A program made the position numbers and the translations under genes. The notes below the pieces were generated by a model, which was not told the DNA's origin, did no database searches, and saw only the letters and a list, made by a program, of their open reading frames with translations. Positions 34,838 to 43,250 of a stretch of DNA of 64,000 bases are shown one piece after another. The number at the start of each line of letters is the position of its first letter. Positions within the stretch are counted from its first letter, which is position 1. Source of the stretch: Ophthalmolycus amberensis (taxonomy: Eukaryota > Chordata > Actinopteri > Perciformes > Zoarcidae). The stretch is from positions 448,001 to 512,000 of the forward strand of contig JAFEUB010001048.1 of NCBI GenBank assembly GCA_024529925.1. Direction: 5' to 3'.

Positions 34838-35690
34838 AAACATGTGATCATGTCATGAGGTTTGACTCTATAGGTTTTCATGCAACGTTTTAGTTGGACA
34901 GAACACAATCGGATATAAAAGGAATCAAATAAAGACTCACGGGGCGCACGGCACGCGCTTATAAGACAGCTACAAGTGTGTCCGGAGCAGATCAGATATA
35001 TCAGATACTGGCAGACACAGTCAATAGATTTGCATACCGATATAAAGTGAGTTTCTATTTCACCGTAAATGCATTGCATGGGCCGCACAGTGGATGTAAA
35101 AGGGTTACCTGTGTGGACGGAAATGAATATAATGAAGACTGACGGTGCACTGGTGCACGGCAGATATAATACAGCTACATGTATGGGCAGAACACAATCG
35201 GATGTAAAGGGAATCAAAGGAAGAGTGACGGCGCACATGCCACACAGGGGGCGGCTGTATACAGCCTTCAGAGCCCCTCCCCTCTCTGCTCCCTGTCAAG
35301 AGGAAACATGTGATCATGTCATGAGGTTTGACTCTATCGTTTTTCATTCAACTCTTTTGTTAGACAGAGGAGTTTTAACAAGTGGTTGCAAAATTGAGCA
35401 AAAATTGAGCATCAATTTGCCTATTTCAGGTGAGAGTTTTGTGGCTACAAAAATGTGGGTGTATTGTATGAATTGAAGCCAGGGCAGGACCCGAGTTGTC
35501 GCTTTTATTAATTCATACAACAAGAAAAAGAAAATCTTTTGTATTTACTCCCCTTCTCAGAAGCTGGTGAGACTTTAAAAATTAAAGGTTCTCTCGGGAG
35601 TCGAACCTCCGACCCCTGCATCCCAATGAACTGCGCATGCGCATTGGGGGTTTACATTGTGTGCAGTCACGCTAACCATTTGGGTTAGGG
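34838..35690 (+). repeat. Long dispersed repeat, copy B (partner of 24815-25480)
   Basis: From about 35068 it is nearly identical to copy A. It extends further left with an extra partial unit: AACATGTGATCATGTCATGA at 34840 recurs at 35306, and CAGAACACAATCGGAT at 34901 recurs at 35188. The 135-codon frame from ATG 35069 is preserved relative to copy A. The right part carries a segment absent from copy A with a pol III B-box-like sequence on the - strand (35583-35690). Confidence 0.65.
35583..35690 (-). repeat. tRNA-like (SINE-type) segment
   Basis: On the - strand, GGAGGTTCGACTCCCGAGAG contains a perfect pol III B box (GGTTCGACTCC). It is preceded at about 67 nt by an A-box-like TAGCGTGACTGC. 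The spacing is larger than in a functional tRNA (about 44 nt). The gap holds a CCCAATG/CATTGGG hairpin, so this is a tRNA-derived relic and not a tRNA gene. Copy A of the surrounding repeat lacks most of it. Confidence 0.35.
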
Positions 35691-35699
35691 TTAGGGGCA

Positions 35700-35909
35700 G
35701 GGGAAAAGAGAAGCTCTGGCTGCCTTTAGGCAGTCAGGGGGCACGGGCACACAAATTATAGGCATTAACATTTGTAATTCTCAAATGGGTTTGTATTATG
35801 TGTTGTATATTTTTATTTTTAATATTTTGCAGGTGTCCTGGCGGGTCTCCAAGAGGAGGTGTCCCCGCCCTCATCAGAGGAGGTAAGTCCATCGTTTGAT
35901 CCACTGGCT
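35700..35909 (-). other. Probable 3' untranslated region of the Penelope-like element
   Basis: It follows the stop codon of the - strand Penelope-like frame (35910-35912). It contains CTGATGA (35871-35877 on -) followed by a 6-bp stem GGCGGG/CCCGCC, discussed as a weak hammerhead-like candidate. Telomere-like GGGTTAGGGTTAGGGG lies at 35680-35695. Confidence 0.4.
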
Positions 35910-35981
35910 CTAATTATTTTGGTTAAGACCATGTGGATAAACTGTATTAAGTTTATTAATCCACTGTCTTTCTTTTGCCAG
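35910..35981 (-). pseudogene. C-terminal end of the Penelope-like element protein (split by the ERV)
   Basis: On the - strand this piece reads KERQWINKLNTVYPHGLN and then stops at TAG (35910-35912). That is the usual last motif of Penelope-like proteins, after the GIY-YIG domain. Its N-terminal part lies beyond the provirus at 47857-48466, and the frames agree on both sides of the insertion. CCAG at 35978-35981 is the left copy of the ERV target duplication. Confidence 0.75.
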
Positions 35982-36601
35982 TGTAATAATAAATTATGTA
36001 AATAATATGCGCTATACTTGTATGCTTATATTGCGGAGTTGTGAGGTCACATGTAAGTAGGTCAAATACTCCGAGCAGGGCATTCCGGCGCCTGCTCGCA
36101 CGATAGAAACAGATACTGTGGCCCTGAAAAGAAACACCTGCTTAAACCACCAGATTAGGGCGGAAACCGCCATCTTAGAGTAGGAGAAGAGCTCTCTTAT
36201 CTATTCACACAGAGACTTCGAAATAGCTTAGAATTGCACCTTTCGGCACCTCGAGTGTTAACAACATGCACACACACTGATGATGCAGAGAAGGCGGATC
36301 CGGACTGTGAGCCAGTGTGGGTGGAGATGCCCAGTGCTCCAACCAGGCTGCTGTTCTGCTAAACACAGCTCCACCTGCAACTTTGCTTTAACCAATAGGC
36401 TTCCACCAGGAAGAACCTATACACCGCATGCGCACTCTGTGTTAGTGCCTATTCATTTTGCCTGCTCCTACTGAGTAGAGATTAGGCCACGTGCACGTTT
36501 TAATGCCTGGCATAATACTTCTGTCACAAATAAATGTTATTGCTTGAATTGAGCTAAAACGCCTCGATCTCAGCCTGTTCACTCCGAGTTTCTCCACGAC
36601 A
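35982..36601 (+). repeat. 5' LTR of the provirus
   Basis: A 620-bp LTR beginning TGTAATAATA and ending CTCCACGACA. The CCAAT motif at 36390-36394, the TATAC-containing CCTATACACC near 36416-36425 and AATAAA at 36529-36534 give a plausible U3-R-U5 order. Compared with the 3' LTR there are three C-to-T differences (for example 36174 C against 47425 T) and two 1-base indels. Two AGGTCA half-sites lie at about 36044 and 36060. Confidence 0.95.
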
Positions 36602-36606
36602 AACCT

Positions 36607-36624
36607 TGGTAGCAGAGGATGGTT
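36607..36624 (+). promoter_or_regulatory. Primer-binding site matching initiator tRNA-Met
   Basis: TGGTAGCAGAGGATGGTT is an exact 18-nt complement of the 3' end of vertebrate initiator tRNA-Met. It starts five bases after the LTR (AACCT spacer). Initiator Met primers are standard in Ty1/Ty3-type elements; in gammaretrovirus-like viruses Pro, Gln, Arg, His and others are usual. Confidence 0.85.
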
Positions 36625-36783
36625 TTAACGATCTGATTGATAAGGAGTTTCTCATCCAGTGACGGACTCTCTCTTCTGCCCACAGAAAGAAAAGGCTTTT
36701 CCCGAGAGAGGCTGGGACACCGGCTGCCGACCGGAGCGATTCTTCTCACCTCGGGAAACTGATCAACAGCGCTGAAATCAAAG

Positions 36784-36789
36784 GTAGGC
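36784..36789 (+). promoter_or_regulatory. Candidate splice donor for the env transcript
   Basis: TCAAAGGTAGGC contains AAG/GTAGGC, a reasonable donor in the leader. A matching acceptor before env could be the CAG around 44951-44955. This is a sequence-only guess. Confidence 0.3.
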
Positions 36790-38152
36790 AGAAACCTATT
36801 TAATTGAATTCTGCAGATTGTCTATAGGTACTAAATTGAATTGATCAGAAGTACTGAGTTGTGAGTATGAATTGCCTTGACTAAATTGCTAATGATAAAC
36901 TACATAGCATTGTGACAGAATTGTTGTGTCAGCATGGGGGGTTTTTAGCATGGAATGTACATGTGTATGTGTGGATCTGACAGAAACTGACGATTGTGAA
37001 ATTGACTAAGTTGGCAGCGTGTTCACCGCGTAAGTTTTGATAACTGTTCAGAGATTACGCAATCGTGGCGTGAGCTGCGACACGCTGATCAATGACGGTC
37101 TGAAAAGACTGAATTCCGGGCCACGCTGTTGATTTAGGAGACGTAGCAAGCTGACGTTTGGATCACGTATATAGCAATTGTTGAAGTACGCAAATGATGA
37201 TGTGAAGTGTGAGTGAAGACTGTACAATATAACGCCATTTCCTCAAGGGACTAATTCGTGCAAAGCGTACACTTTAAAACACAGATCCATACGTGGTTTG
37301 ATGTGCGAGTATTGCAGAATTGGCAGTGTATGGGTTTGAGTGCAGCGTAGATGTTCTCAGGGAGACATCGATTCAATTTTAGCACAACATATCGCCACTT
37401 CCTCCGGGACCGTGTTCGCCAAGGCGTACGCTGTAAAACAATAAGATCGACAGAGATCTACCAGACGTGGTTTGCGTGCGAGTAATTGTGGGATACGGCA
37501 GTGTGTGGTTGATTGAGTGCCTTGTAAATGTCTCAGAGAGACATCCATTTCCTCCAGGGACCGACTTCGTGCAAACGTGTGCTATAAAACGCAGATCCAT
37601 ACGTGGTTTGTGAAACGTATTGCAGAGGCGGCAGCGTATGGGTGTGGAGACATTGATTTGTATGGATGATTAAGTGCAGCGTACATGTGATAGTGACAGC
37701 AAAGACAGATTGGAGCTAGAATCCTTCCATCAGGTTCATGTGTTATCAGTTTTTGACGGTCAGTGGAGCACATAAGACACAAGCTTTGCACTCACCACAG
37801 AAACACGAACATTAGAGTCTAGACTGAGGGAAGCTGAGGGCTAATGTACATGTCAGTTTTACTGGTAGTGTTAGACATATTACAGATTTATTGGGAAGTT
37901 GTGGTGGATAGGAATCGTCAAAAGTGAGAAAAGAAAAAGGACAGGCTGAGAGACAGAAAAAGGGAGTGAAGCATTAGATAAGGAAAACAGGTGCAGCCGT
38001 AGGGAGGGTGATAGATAGTAGGTAGGGACAGTGGGAGTCTCGTTCAAGGTCGGAAGGGCAGTAGGAACTTGGGCTGGAGCTGTGGCTCCATCTGGTGGAC
38101 ATTCGGGAGTACTGCATCCAGAAAATTTGAATTGGAAAAAAGAACACAAGAG

Positions 38153-40305
38153 ATGGCTGGAGCTGTGGCTCCATCTGGTGGCTATTCAGGAGAACTGCGT
38201 GCGAAACTGAAAAAAGCACTAACAGACACTGGGGGCAAGACTGCATGGAAAAGAGACAAGATTCATTGGGATAATTGCATGAAACGATGGAAAGAGGAGG
38301 GATGGTGGAAGGCGGCCAGTCCACTACCTCCATCGGTCAACAACCTCCGGCTCTTTGCCAACGATTTGACAAAACGAGTGTCTCAAGCACAGACTGCAGA
38401 GAGAAATCAAACGACAAATCAAACCAAGCGATGGGGGTTCGCTAACCCACTGAAGCAAGCCCGTAAAGACAGGGAAGAGGAACAGCGAGTGGCAATGATG
38501 GCACTAGGAACGGCCATGACGGATCGGATGCAGGTGGACATGCCGACCGGAAAAGGCAAAACCGGGCCCCATCTGTCACTCGACATCACCCCCCTTGACA
38601 TCACCCCTACCACACAAGCCCCGGTAGGTCTGGAAAAGACTGCACAGTAACCGGGCCAGGCATCTCTGGCCTCGGCCCCTCCCCCGCCCTCAACTGGCCT
38701 GTATCCAGCACTCCCTCCGGTCCCCCCCCCGTAATCCTCCAACAATCCGTTTATACAAGCACCGGTGAGAAAAGTAAAGGGAGGAATGCTCACAGGAGCA
38801 TTCCAGATGGCACTGGATGAAGGGTGCACCATCGAGACGAGCTCCACCTCAACCGAGCGAGCGGTGAGAGGCATGATGGAGAGGGTGAAAACATTGGAAA
38901 GAGCTATGACAGGAGTCCCCATAGACGAAGAAGATCCTGAGACAGCAAAGAGAGGCCAGCAGGCAAACGAGGAGGAAGCAGAGGCCCAGCGACAGAGAGA
39001 CTTCGATCAGGAGTGCATTCAGCGACTTCGCGACGAACTCGCTGCCACAACACCTCGCCCCATGCACTCAGAAGAGACCTATGTGACAAGCAACCTGTAC
39101 TATGATCCTGCAGCTGGAAGACAGCCATCACCAAGGACCTCAAACGGACCAAATACATTGGAGAAGCTCTCTGTCCTGCGAGCAGAGGCTGAAGAGCTAC
39201 AACAGACTCTGGACTCAGTTATAGCCCACAGCAGAGAGACCAGCCACCGTGACAGACCGGTGGAATTGCCAATATATTCGGTGTCTGGCACTCTACACGG
39301 AGAAGTCTCCCCCCTCACGACAGGGACTGGAGTTCCTCTCCCCCGACATGCCATGCAGCTTCGGTCCCGGGGCCAGCACCATAGAGAAGAAACAGAACAG
39401 AGTGGGGTTGGTATATATCCCCTGAGACCAGCCCCCACTCCCGCGCAACCACAGTGTGTCCAATTTGTGCCTTTTGGGTTTGCAGACATGACCAGCATGG
39501 TACAACAGCTCCCATCCCTCCACGCGGGAGCCGATCCGTGGATTGAGCCTCACGGAATCTTTGACTGCTGGCCACCAGCTGGCCGTAGGCGACCTGAGAG
39601 CCCTTCTCTCCCGCTGTCTAGACCCACCCCAGTGTGCTGCCCTCCTACAATTGGCAGGCGCTGGTGGGGCACAAGATGCCGACCCCTTTGCTCGATATCG
39701 TACAGCGTTGTGGCAGGAGCTCAGAACTAAGTTCCCCACTCCAGTGAACCAAGGCCCAGTGGCAGCATTCATCTGGGCCCCGGGAGAGTCCCCGCCCCTG
39801 TACCTGGCCAGAGCAGAACGGGTGTGGCGCCAGGCCTTCAGAAATTAAGACCTTGCAGAAGGCCCTACTCAAGAAACAACTCAAAGAACACGACGCGGCT
39901 GAGGCCGCCAAGAAATCTAAGGCTAAACAGCAACAACAGCTGGTAGTTCAACATGCACCGACTCCACCTCCGACGGCACCTACTCCCTCCGTCCCACTGG
40001 AGGTTATGATGGCTATGGTGTCAGCAGGCGGTGACCAGTCACGCCCATGGGTCCCACAGGGCCAATGGGGTGGAAGAGGAGGAGCCAGAGGAAGAGGAGC
40101 GACTGGAGGCAGAGGAGCGTCCTATTTCTGCTACAACTGTGGGAAACCGGGACACTTCGCAAGAGACTGCATGTCAGCACCGCAGCAACTACAGAGAGGA
40201 AGGGCTCCTTGGGATGAGGGACAGGGGCCCCAAGGCAGGGCCCATGCCACCCAGGCCAACAGCCAACAACAATGGCCTGAAGGTTATAACAGTCCTCCCT
40301 ATTGA
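38153..40305 (+). pseudogene. gag gene of the provirus (broken)
   Basis: ATG 38153 (strong context, GAGATGG) starts MAGAVAPSGGYSGELRAK. No Met-Gly myristoylation start is present. The matrix-like part has W-rich sequence (WKEEGWWKAAS), and a proline-rich linker follows. In this frame TAA stops occur at 38648-38650 and 38732-38734. Capsid-like sequence starts near 39440 (QCVQFVPFGFADMTSMVQQL). A frame change occurs near 39545-39565, after which WAPGESPPLYLARAERVWRQ resembles the major homology region. A second change lies near 39840. The capsid C-terminal domain looks shortened. The nucleocapsid has one knuckle, CYNCGKPGHFARDC (40129-40170), and a PTAP late-domain motif lies at 39970-39981. 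Gag ends at TGA 40303-40305. It cannot make particles as it stands. Confidence 0.85.
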
Positions 40306-40327
40306 CACGCCCCTCAACCACTGGCGT
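40303..40327 (+). promoter_or_regulatory. Gag-pol junction: in-frame UGA with nearby stem
   Basis: The knuckle frame and the protease frame are the same, separated only by TGA (40303-40305) followed by C. This is the gammaretrovirus arrangement, where pol is made by stop-codon readthrough. ACGCC (40307-40311) can pair with GGCGT (40323-40327) just downstream. The stem is short and no pseudoknot was established. Confidence 0.6.
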
Positions 40328-42680
40328 CTCACACTCTACATTTCGGCTGCACCAGCGAACCCTTAATCAAGTGCTCCGTGAATGGACAGGATCACATCTT
40401 CCTTGTCGACACTGGAGCCACCTATTCGAGTGTGTTGACCACGCAGCCGTTGTCGGACCGGTTTGTGTCAGTGGTGGGAGTCTCTGGCACTCCAGTTCGA
40501 CAATTTTACACTACCCCTCTCCCCATCACATTTCACGATGCAACCCTCACGCACAGCTTCCTCTCTGCTCCAAACTGCCCAGTCAACCTGCTGGGACGAG
40601 ATCTGATGACTCGCCTCAATCTGACCATCTGGATGAACCAAGACGGTGTCCATGTCTCGTCCAACCCACCAGCTAGTACGTTGTCCATGCCAGTGCGCAT
40701 TCTCTCTCTTGCTCCCGTTACAGCGACGGTGTCCCCCACAGATGAAGAGGTTTTCTGGCTACGCTGTCTTCAAACTGGCCCCCAAACCCCTGCCATCCAA
40801 TATTGGTTCAACATTCTCAAACCAAAAATCACTCAGCTTTTCCCGTACAAAACTCCCCTGGACCACGTCCATTGCACTCTAAATGTCACACCAGACCCCG
40901 ACGACCCCTACACAGAAGACTGGGATGAAAACATGTCTCACCTTAGACCCACCATTCAGTGTCTACACATCTGTTGTGGCCAAGAAGGAGTAGCATCAAG
41001 AGTCATTCTACCTCCCTTCCTTCGCTCATGGTACCAGCTAGATGCGGACTCATCACCCCATGTCACTTTGGCTGTTGGTTTTGGCCATGAGGCCAGAGGT
41101 CTGGGACCTATGATCAAGAGAGCACTTACTCTCACTTGGGAACCAACCACCACTGCAGGACTGCTCAAAGCCAAAGAGGAGACCATGTGGAGATGGACAG
41201 CCCCTGACACTGTTGAGCACACCCTACCGGAGCACCTCCCTTTGCCTCGTCACCATGGCAAATCGTGTTCAGATCATCCAGCTACAACTGCCTGTTTGGC
41301 TCAGGTCCCGGCCGAGTTGTGGACCTCAGGGGCCTATGACGTTGGCCGCCTGACTACGGAACCCATCAAAGTCACATTCACAGACCCACAGCAGCTTCCT
41401 GTGTACAGACCCCAATATCGCCTGAAACAAGAACAGCTGGAAGGCATTTGGCCGACTATTGAAGGCCTGCTCCAAGCGGGAGTCATCTACCCCACCTCGT
41501 CACAGTTCAACACTCCCATACTTCCGGTTCCAAAGGCAGGAGGGAAAGGATGGAGGATGGTCCAGGATTTCCGCCCCGTGAACGAAATCACGGTTCCAAC
41601 AGGTCATCCGGTTCCAGATCCTCATCTCTCTCTCAGCAACTTAAGCCCTGCACACACCCACTTCACAGTAGTGGACCTGGCCAACGCTTTCTTCAGTGTC
41701 CCGCTGCACAAAGACTCTCAGCCCATCTTCGCCTTCACATTTAATGAGCAGCAGTATACGTATGCCTCCCTACCGCAGGGGTACAGGTGCTCCCCAGGAC
41801 TCTTCAATCACCACTTACGCCTTCATCTTGCTGACCTCGCCCTCCCAGGCGGGGTAGTTCTGATTCAATATGTGGATGATCTGCTTCTAGCAGCAACGTC
41901 AGCAGCTCTCTGCCTCGATTCCTCCATCCGGCTCCTCACCCTGTTGGCGGACAAGGGCTACAAGGTCAAACGTTCAAAGGTGCAGTTCGCCAGACGCCAA
42001 GTGTTGTTTTTGGGACGCACTGTCTCCTCAGACGGGCTGGGCCTGTCACACACACACAGGGCCTCCATCTTGCAACATCCCCAACCGCTCACTGTGGCCG
42101 CTCTCCTCTCATTTCTGGGCTTAACAGGCTACTCACGAGCCCATATCCCAGACTACACCAATCACACCACCATTCTCAGAGAGATGGTGAAGGAAGTGGG
42201 CACCCGAAATCTTACTGCCAACCTCACATGGACAGCAGAGGGTAAAACAGCATTTACCCGCTTGAAGCAAGCACTGGCACATGCGGCCGCACTCATGTCC
42301 CCGGACTACTCCCTACCGTTCCACCTTGATGTTTCTGAAAGACACAGCCTACTCAATGCTGTACTCTTCCAGAAAAAGGGGGGTGAAAGGGAGGTACTGA
42401 TGTATCATTCGTCAAAACTTGACATGGTTGAAAGCGGTCAATCCACGTGTGCAAGATACGTTGCAGCAGTGGCAAAAGCGATTGAAAAGACTTTGCAAAT
42501 TGTCATGGGCCATACACTGGAAGTACACACGCACCATGGCGTGGCGGCATTCCTGATGAGTAAAGAATTCACGTTCAGTGCCGCAAGGAAAACGAAGATT
42601 CAACACACTTGCACTATGCCGCACATCACCTTTGTGCCAGCCACAAGAAATATGGCGGCTAACTTTCCGGATGGACAACC
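40306..42680 (+). pseudogene. pol, first part: protease, extra domain, reverse transcriptase
   Basis: The frame is open from the UGA onward. Protease: FLVDTGATYSSV (catalytic DTG at 40408) and LLGRDLM. Then an extra region of about 190 residues (roughly 40720-41290) with two HxTx motifs, before RT. RT: PVYRPQYRLKQEQL, VQDFRPVNE, FTVVDLANAFFSVPL, LPQGYRCSPGLF, and the YVDD active site at 41869-41880, then the thumb and connection domain (LGLTGYSRAHIPDY). The RNase H follows after an inserted solo LTR at 42681. The frame runs 25 bases into that LTR before a TAG (42703-42705). Upstream of the break no stop or shift is seen. Confidence 0.9.
40720..41292 (+). other. Extra pol domain between protease and RT with two HxTx motifs
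   Basis: The region between LAPVTATVSPTDEEVFWL and PAELWTSGAYDVGR is not part of a standard retroviral protease or RT. It contains DHVHCTLNV (His at 40870) and SSPHVTLAVGFGHEARGLG (His at 41059), 63 residues apart. Two H-hydrophobic/any-T-hydrophobic motifs are the signature of 2H phosphoesterases (LigT, AKAP7-type and viral 2',5'-phosphodiesterases). The known families usually have a wider spacing (about 75-90). The assignment is inference. An alternative is an RT-associated spacer unrelated to 2H enzymes. Confidence 0.4.
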
Positions 42681-43246
42681 TGTTGTGGAATATTACTATG
42701 AATAGTCGGGAGAAGAGTGTAAAGTGTTTTCAAATCAATGTCAAATGAAACAGAGTTCTTGATGAAGGATCAATGTTGTAATAGTCAATTTATTTGCTTG
42801 CAAGCAAAGAGAACACAGTCTCACAGATACATCACCGTCATCTGCAAGAGGATGCTCTGACAACACAGTCAGATGCATGGACATTTATACTCAGCCAGCA
42901 TGCTTCCTTTGATTAGGTCACTGTGACCTAATCAAAGAGTTTAAGATACAGTATTGCGGAGACGGAATAAGCCTGTTTTACCATCACACATCATATATGC
43001 ATACAGAGGGTCATGCCCGTCAGCTGATGCTCATCAGGAAGTACCGTAATCTAGACCTCTGTGTGTCTCTGTCTTTGAAGACAGAAACAATGCACAGGAA
43101 AACAGATAACAAGATAACAGATAACAAGACACCTGGATGCAAAAATTACTAGAATCATCTACTCAAATAGGTTTGGTGCCTGCACTTTTAAAGACTTACA
43201 TTCTTCAATCCTAAAGCATAAGACTATGACATATTTTCCCATAACA
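42681..43246 (-). mobile_element. Solo LTR inserted in pol, antisense
   Basis: TGTTGTGGAA...CCCATAACA with a 4-bp duplication AACC (42677-42680 and 43247-43250). On the - strand it has TATAAAT (42883-42889), a perfect oestrogen response element upstream of it (42915-42929), and AATAAA (42789-42794), so its transcription would run opposite to the provirus. LTR plus duplication is 570 bp, a multiple of three. It is not related by eye to the provirus LTRs. Confidence 0.88.
42907..42937. promoter_or_regulatory. Perfect 14-bp inverted repeat containing a consensus oestrogen response element
   Basis: CTTTGATTAGGTCA and TGACCTAATCAAAG flank CTG. The core AGGTCA-CTG-TGACCT is the full consensus ERE (half-sites inverted, 3-bp spacer), equal to the vitellogenin A2 type on the - strand. 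It sits 25 bp upstream of the TATA box of the antisense LTR promoter. A triple AGATAACA motif (GATA-like) lies farther upstream at 43104-43130. Confidence 0.8.
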
Positions 43247-43250
43247 AACC

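Larger units (their letters stand above)
36602..38152 (+). other. Long untranslated leader with three degenerate tandem repeats
   Basis: About 1.55 kb separates the LTR from the gag ATG. Between about 37231 and 37665 three degenerate units follow each other. Each holds CATTTCCTCC/AGGGAC, GTGCAAACGTGTGCT-like words, TAAAAC.CAGATC, ACGTGGTTTG and GGCAGYGTATGG. Units start near 37234, 37394 and 37544. Such leaders usually hold dimerisation and packaging RNA structure, but no function is shown here. Confidence 0.7.

Noticed and set aside
35583..35690. A tRNA gene
   Set aside because: The B box is perfect, but the A box is poor and 67 nt away, and no cloverleaf can be drawn; kept only as a tRNA-like relic.
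35680..35695. Interstitial telomere sequence
   Set aside because: Only two TTAGGG units are present, too few to support telomeric origin.
36040..36066. Direct-repeat nuclear receptor site in the provirus LTR (two AGGTCA half-sites)
   Set aside because: The 9-bp spacing does not correspond to a standard DR1-DR5 site, unlike the perfect ERE in the other LTR.
38069..38152. Gag starting at 38069
   Set aside because: The codon there is TTG and the segment is the upstream half of a short duplication. ATG 38153 has a strong context.
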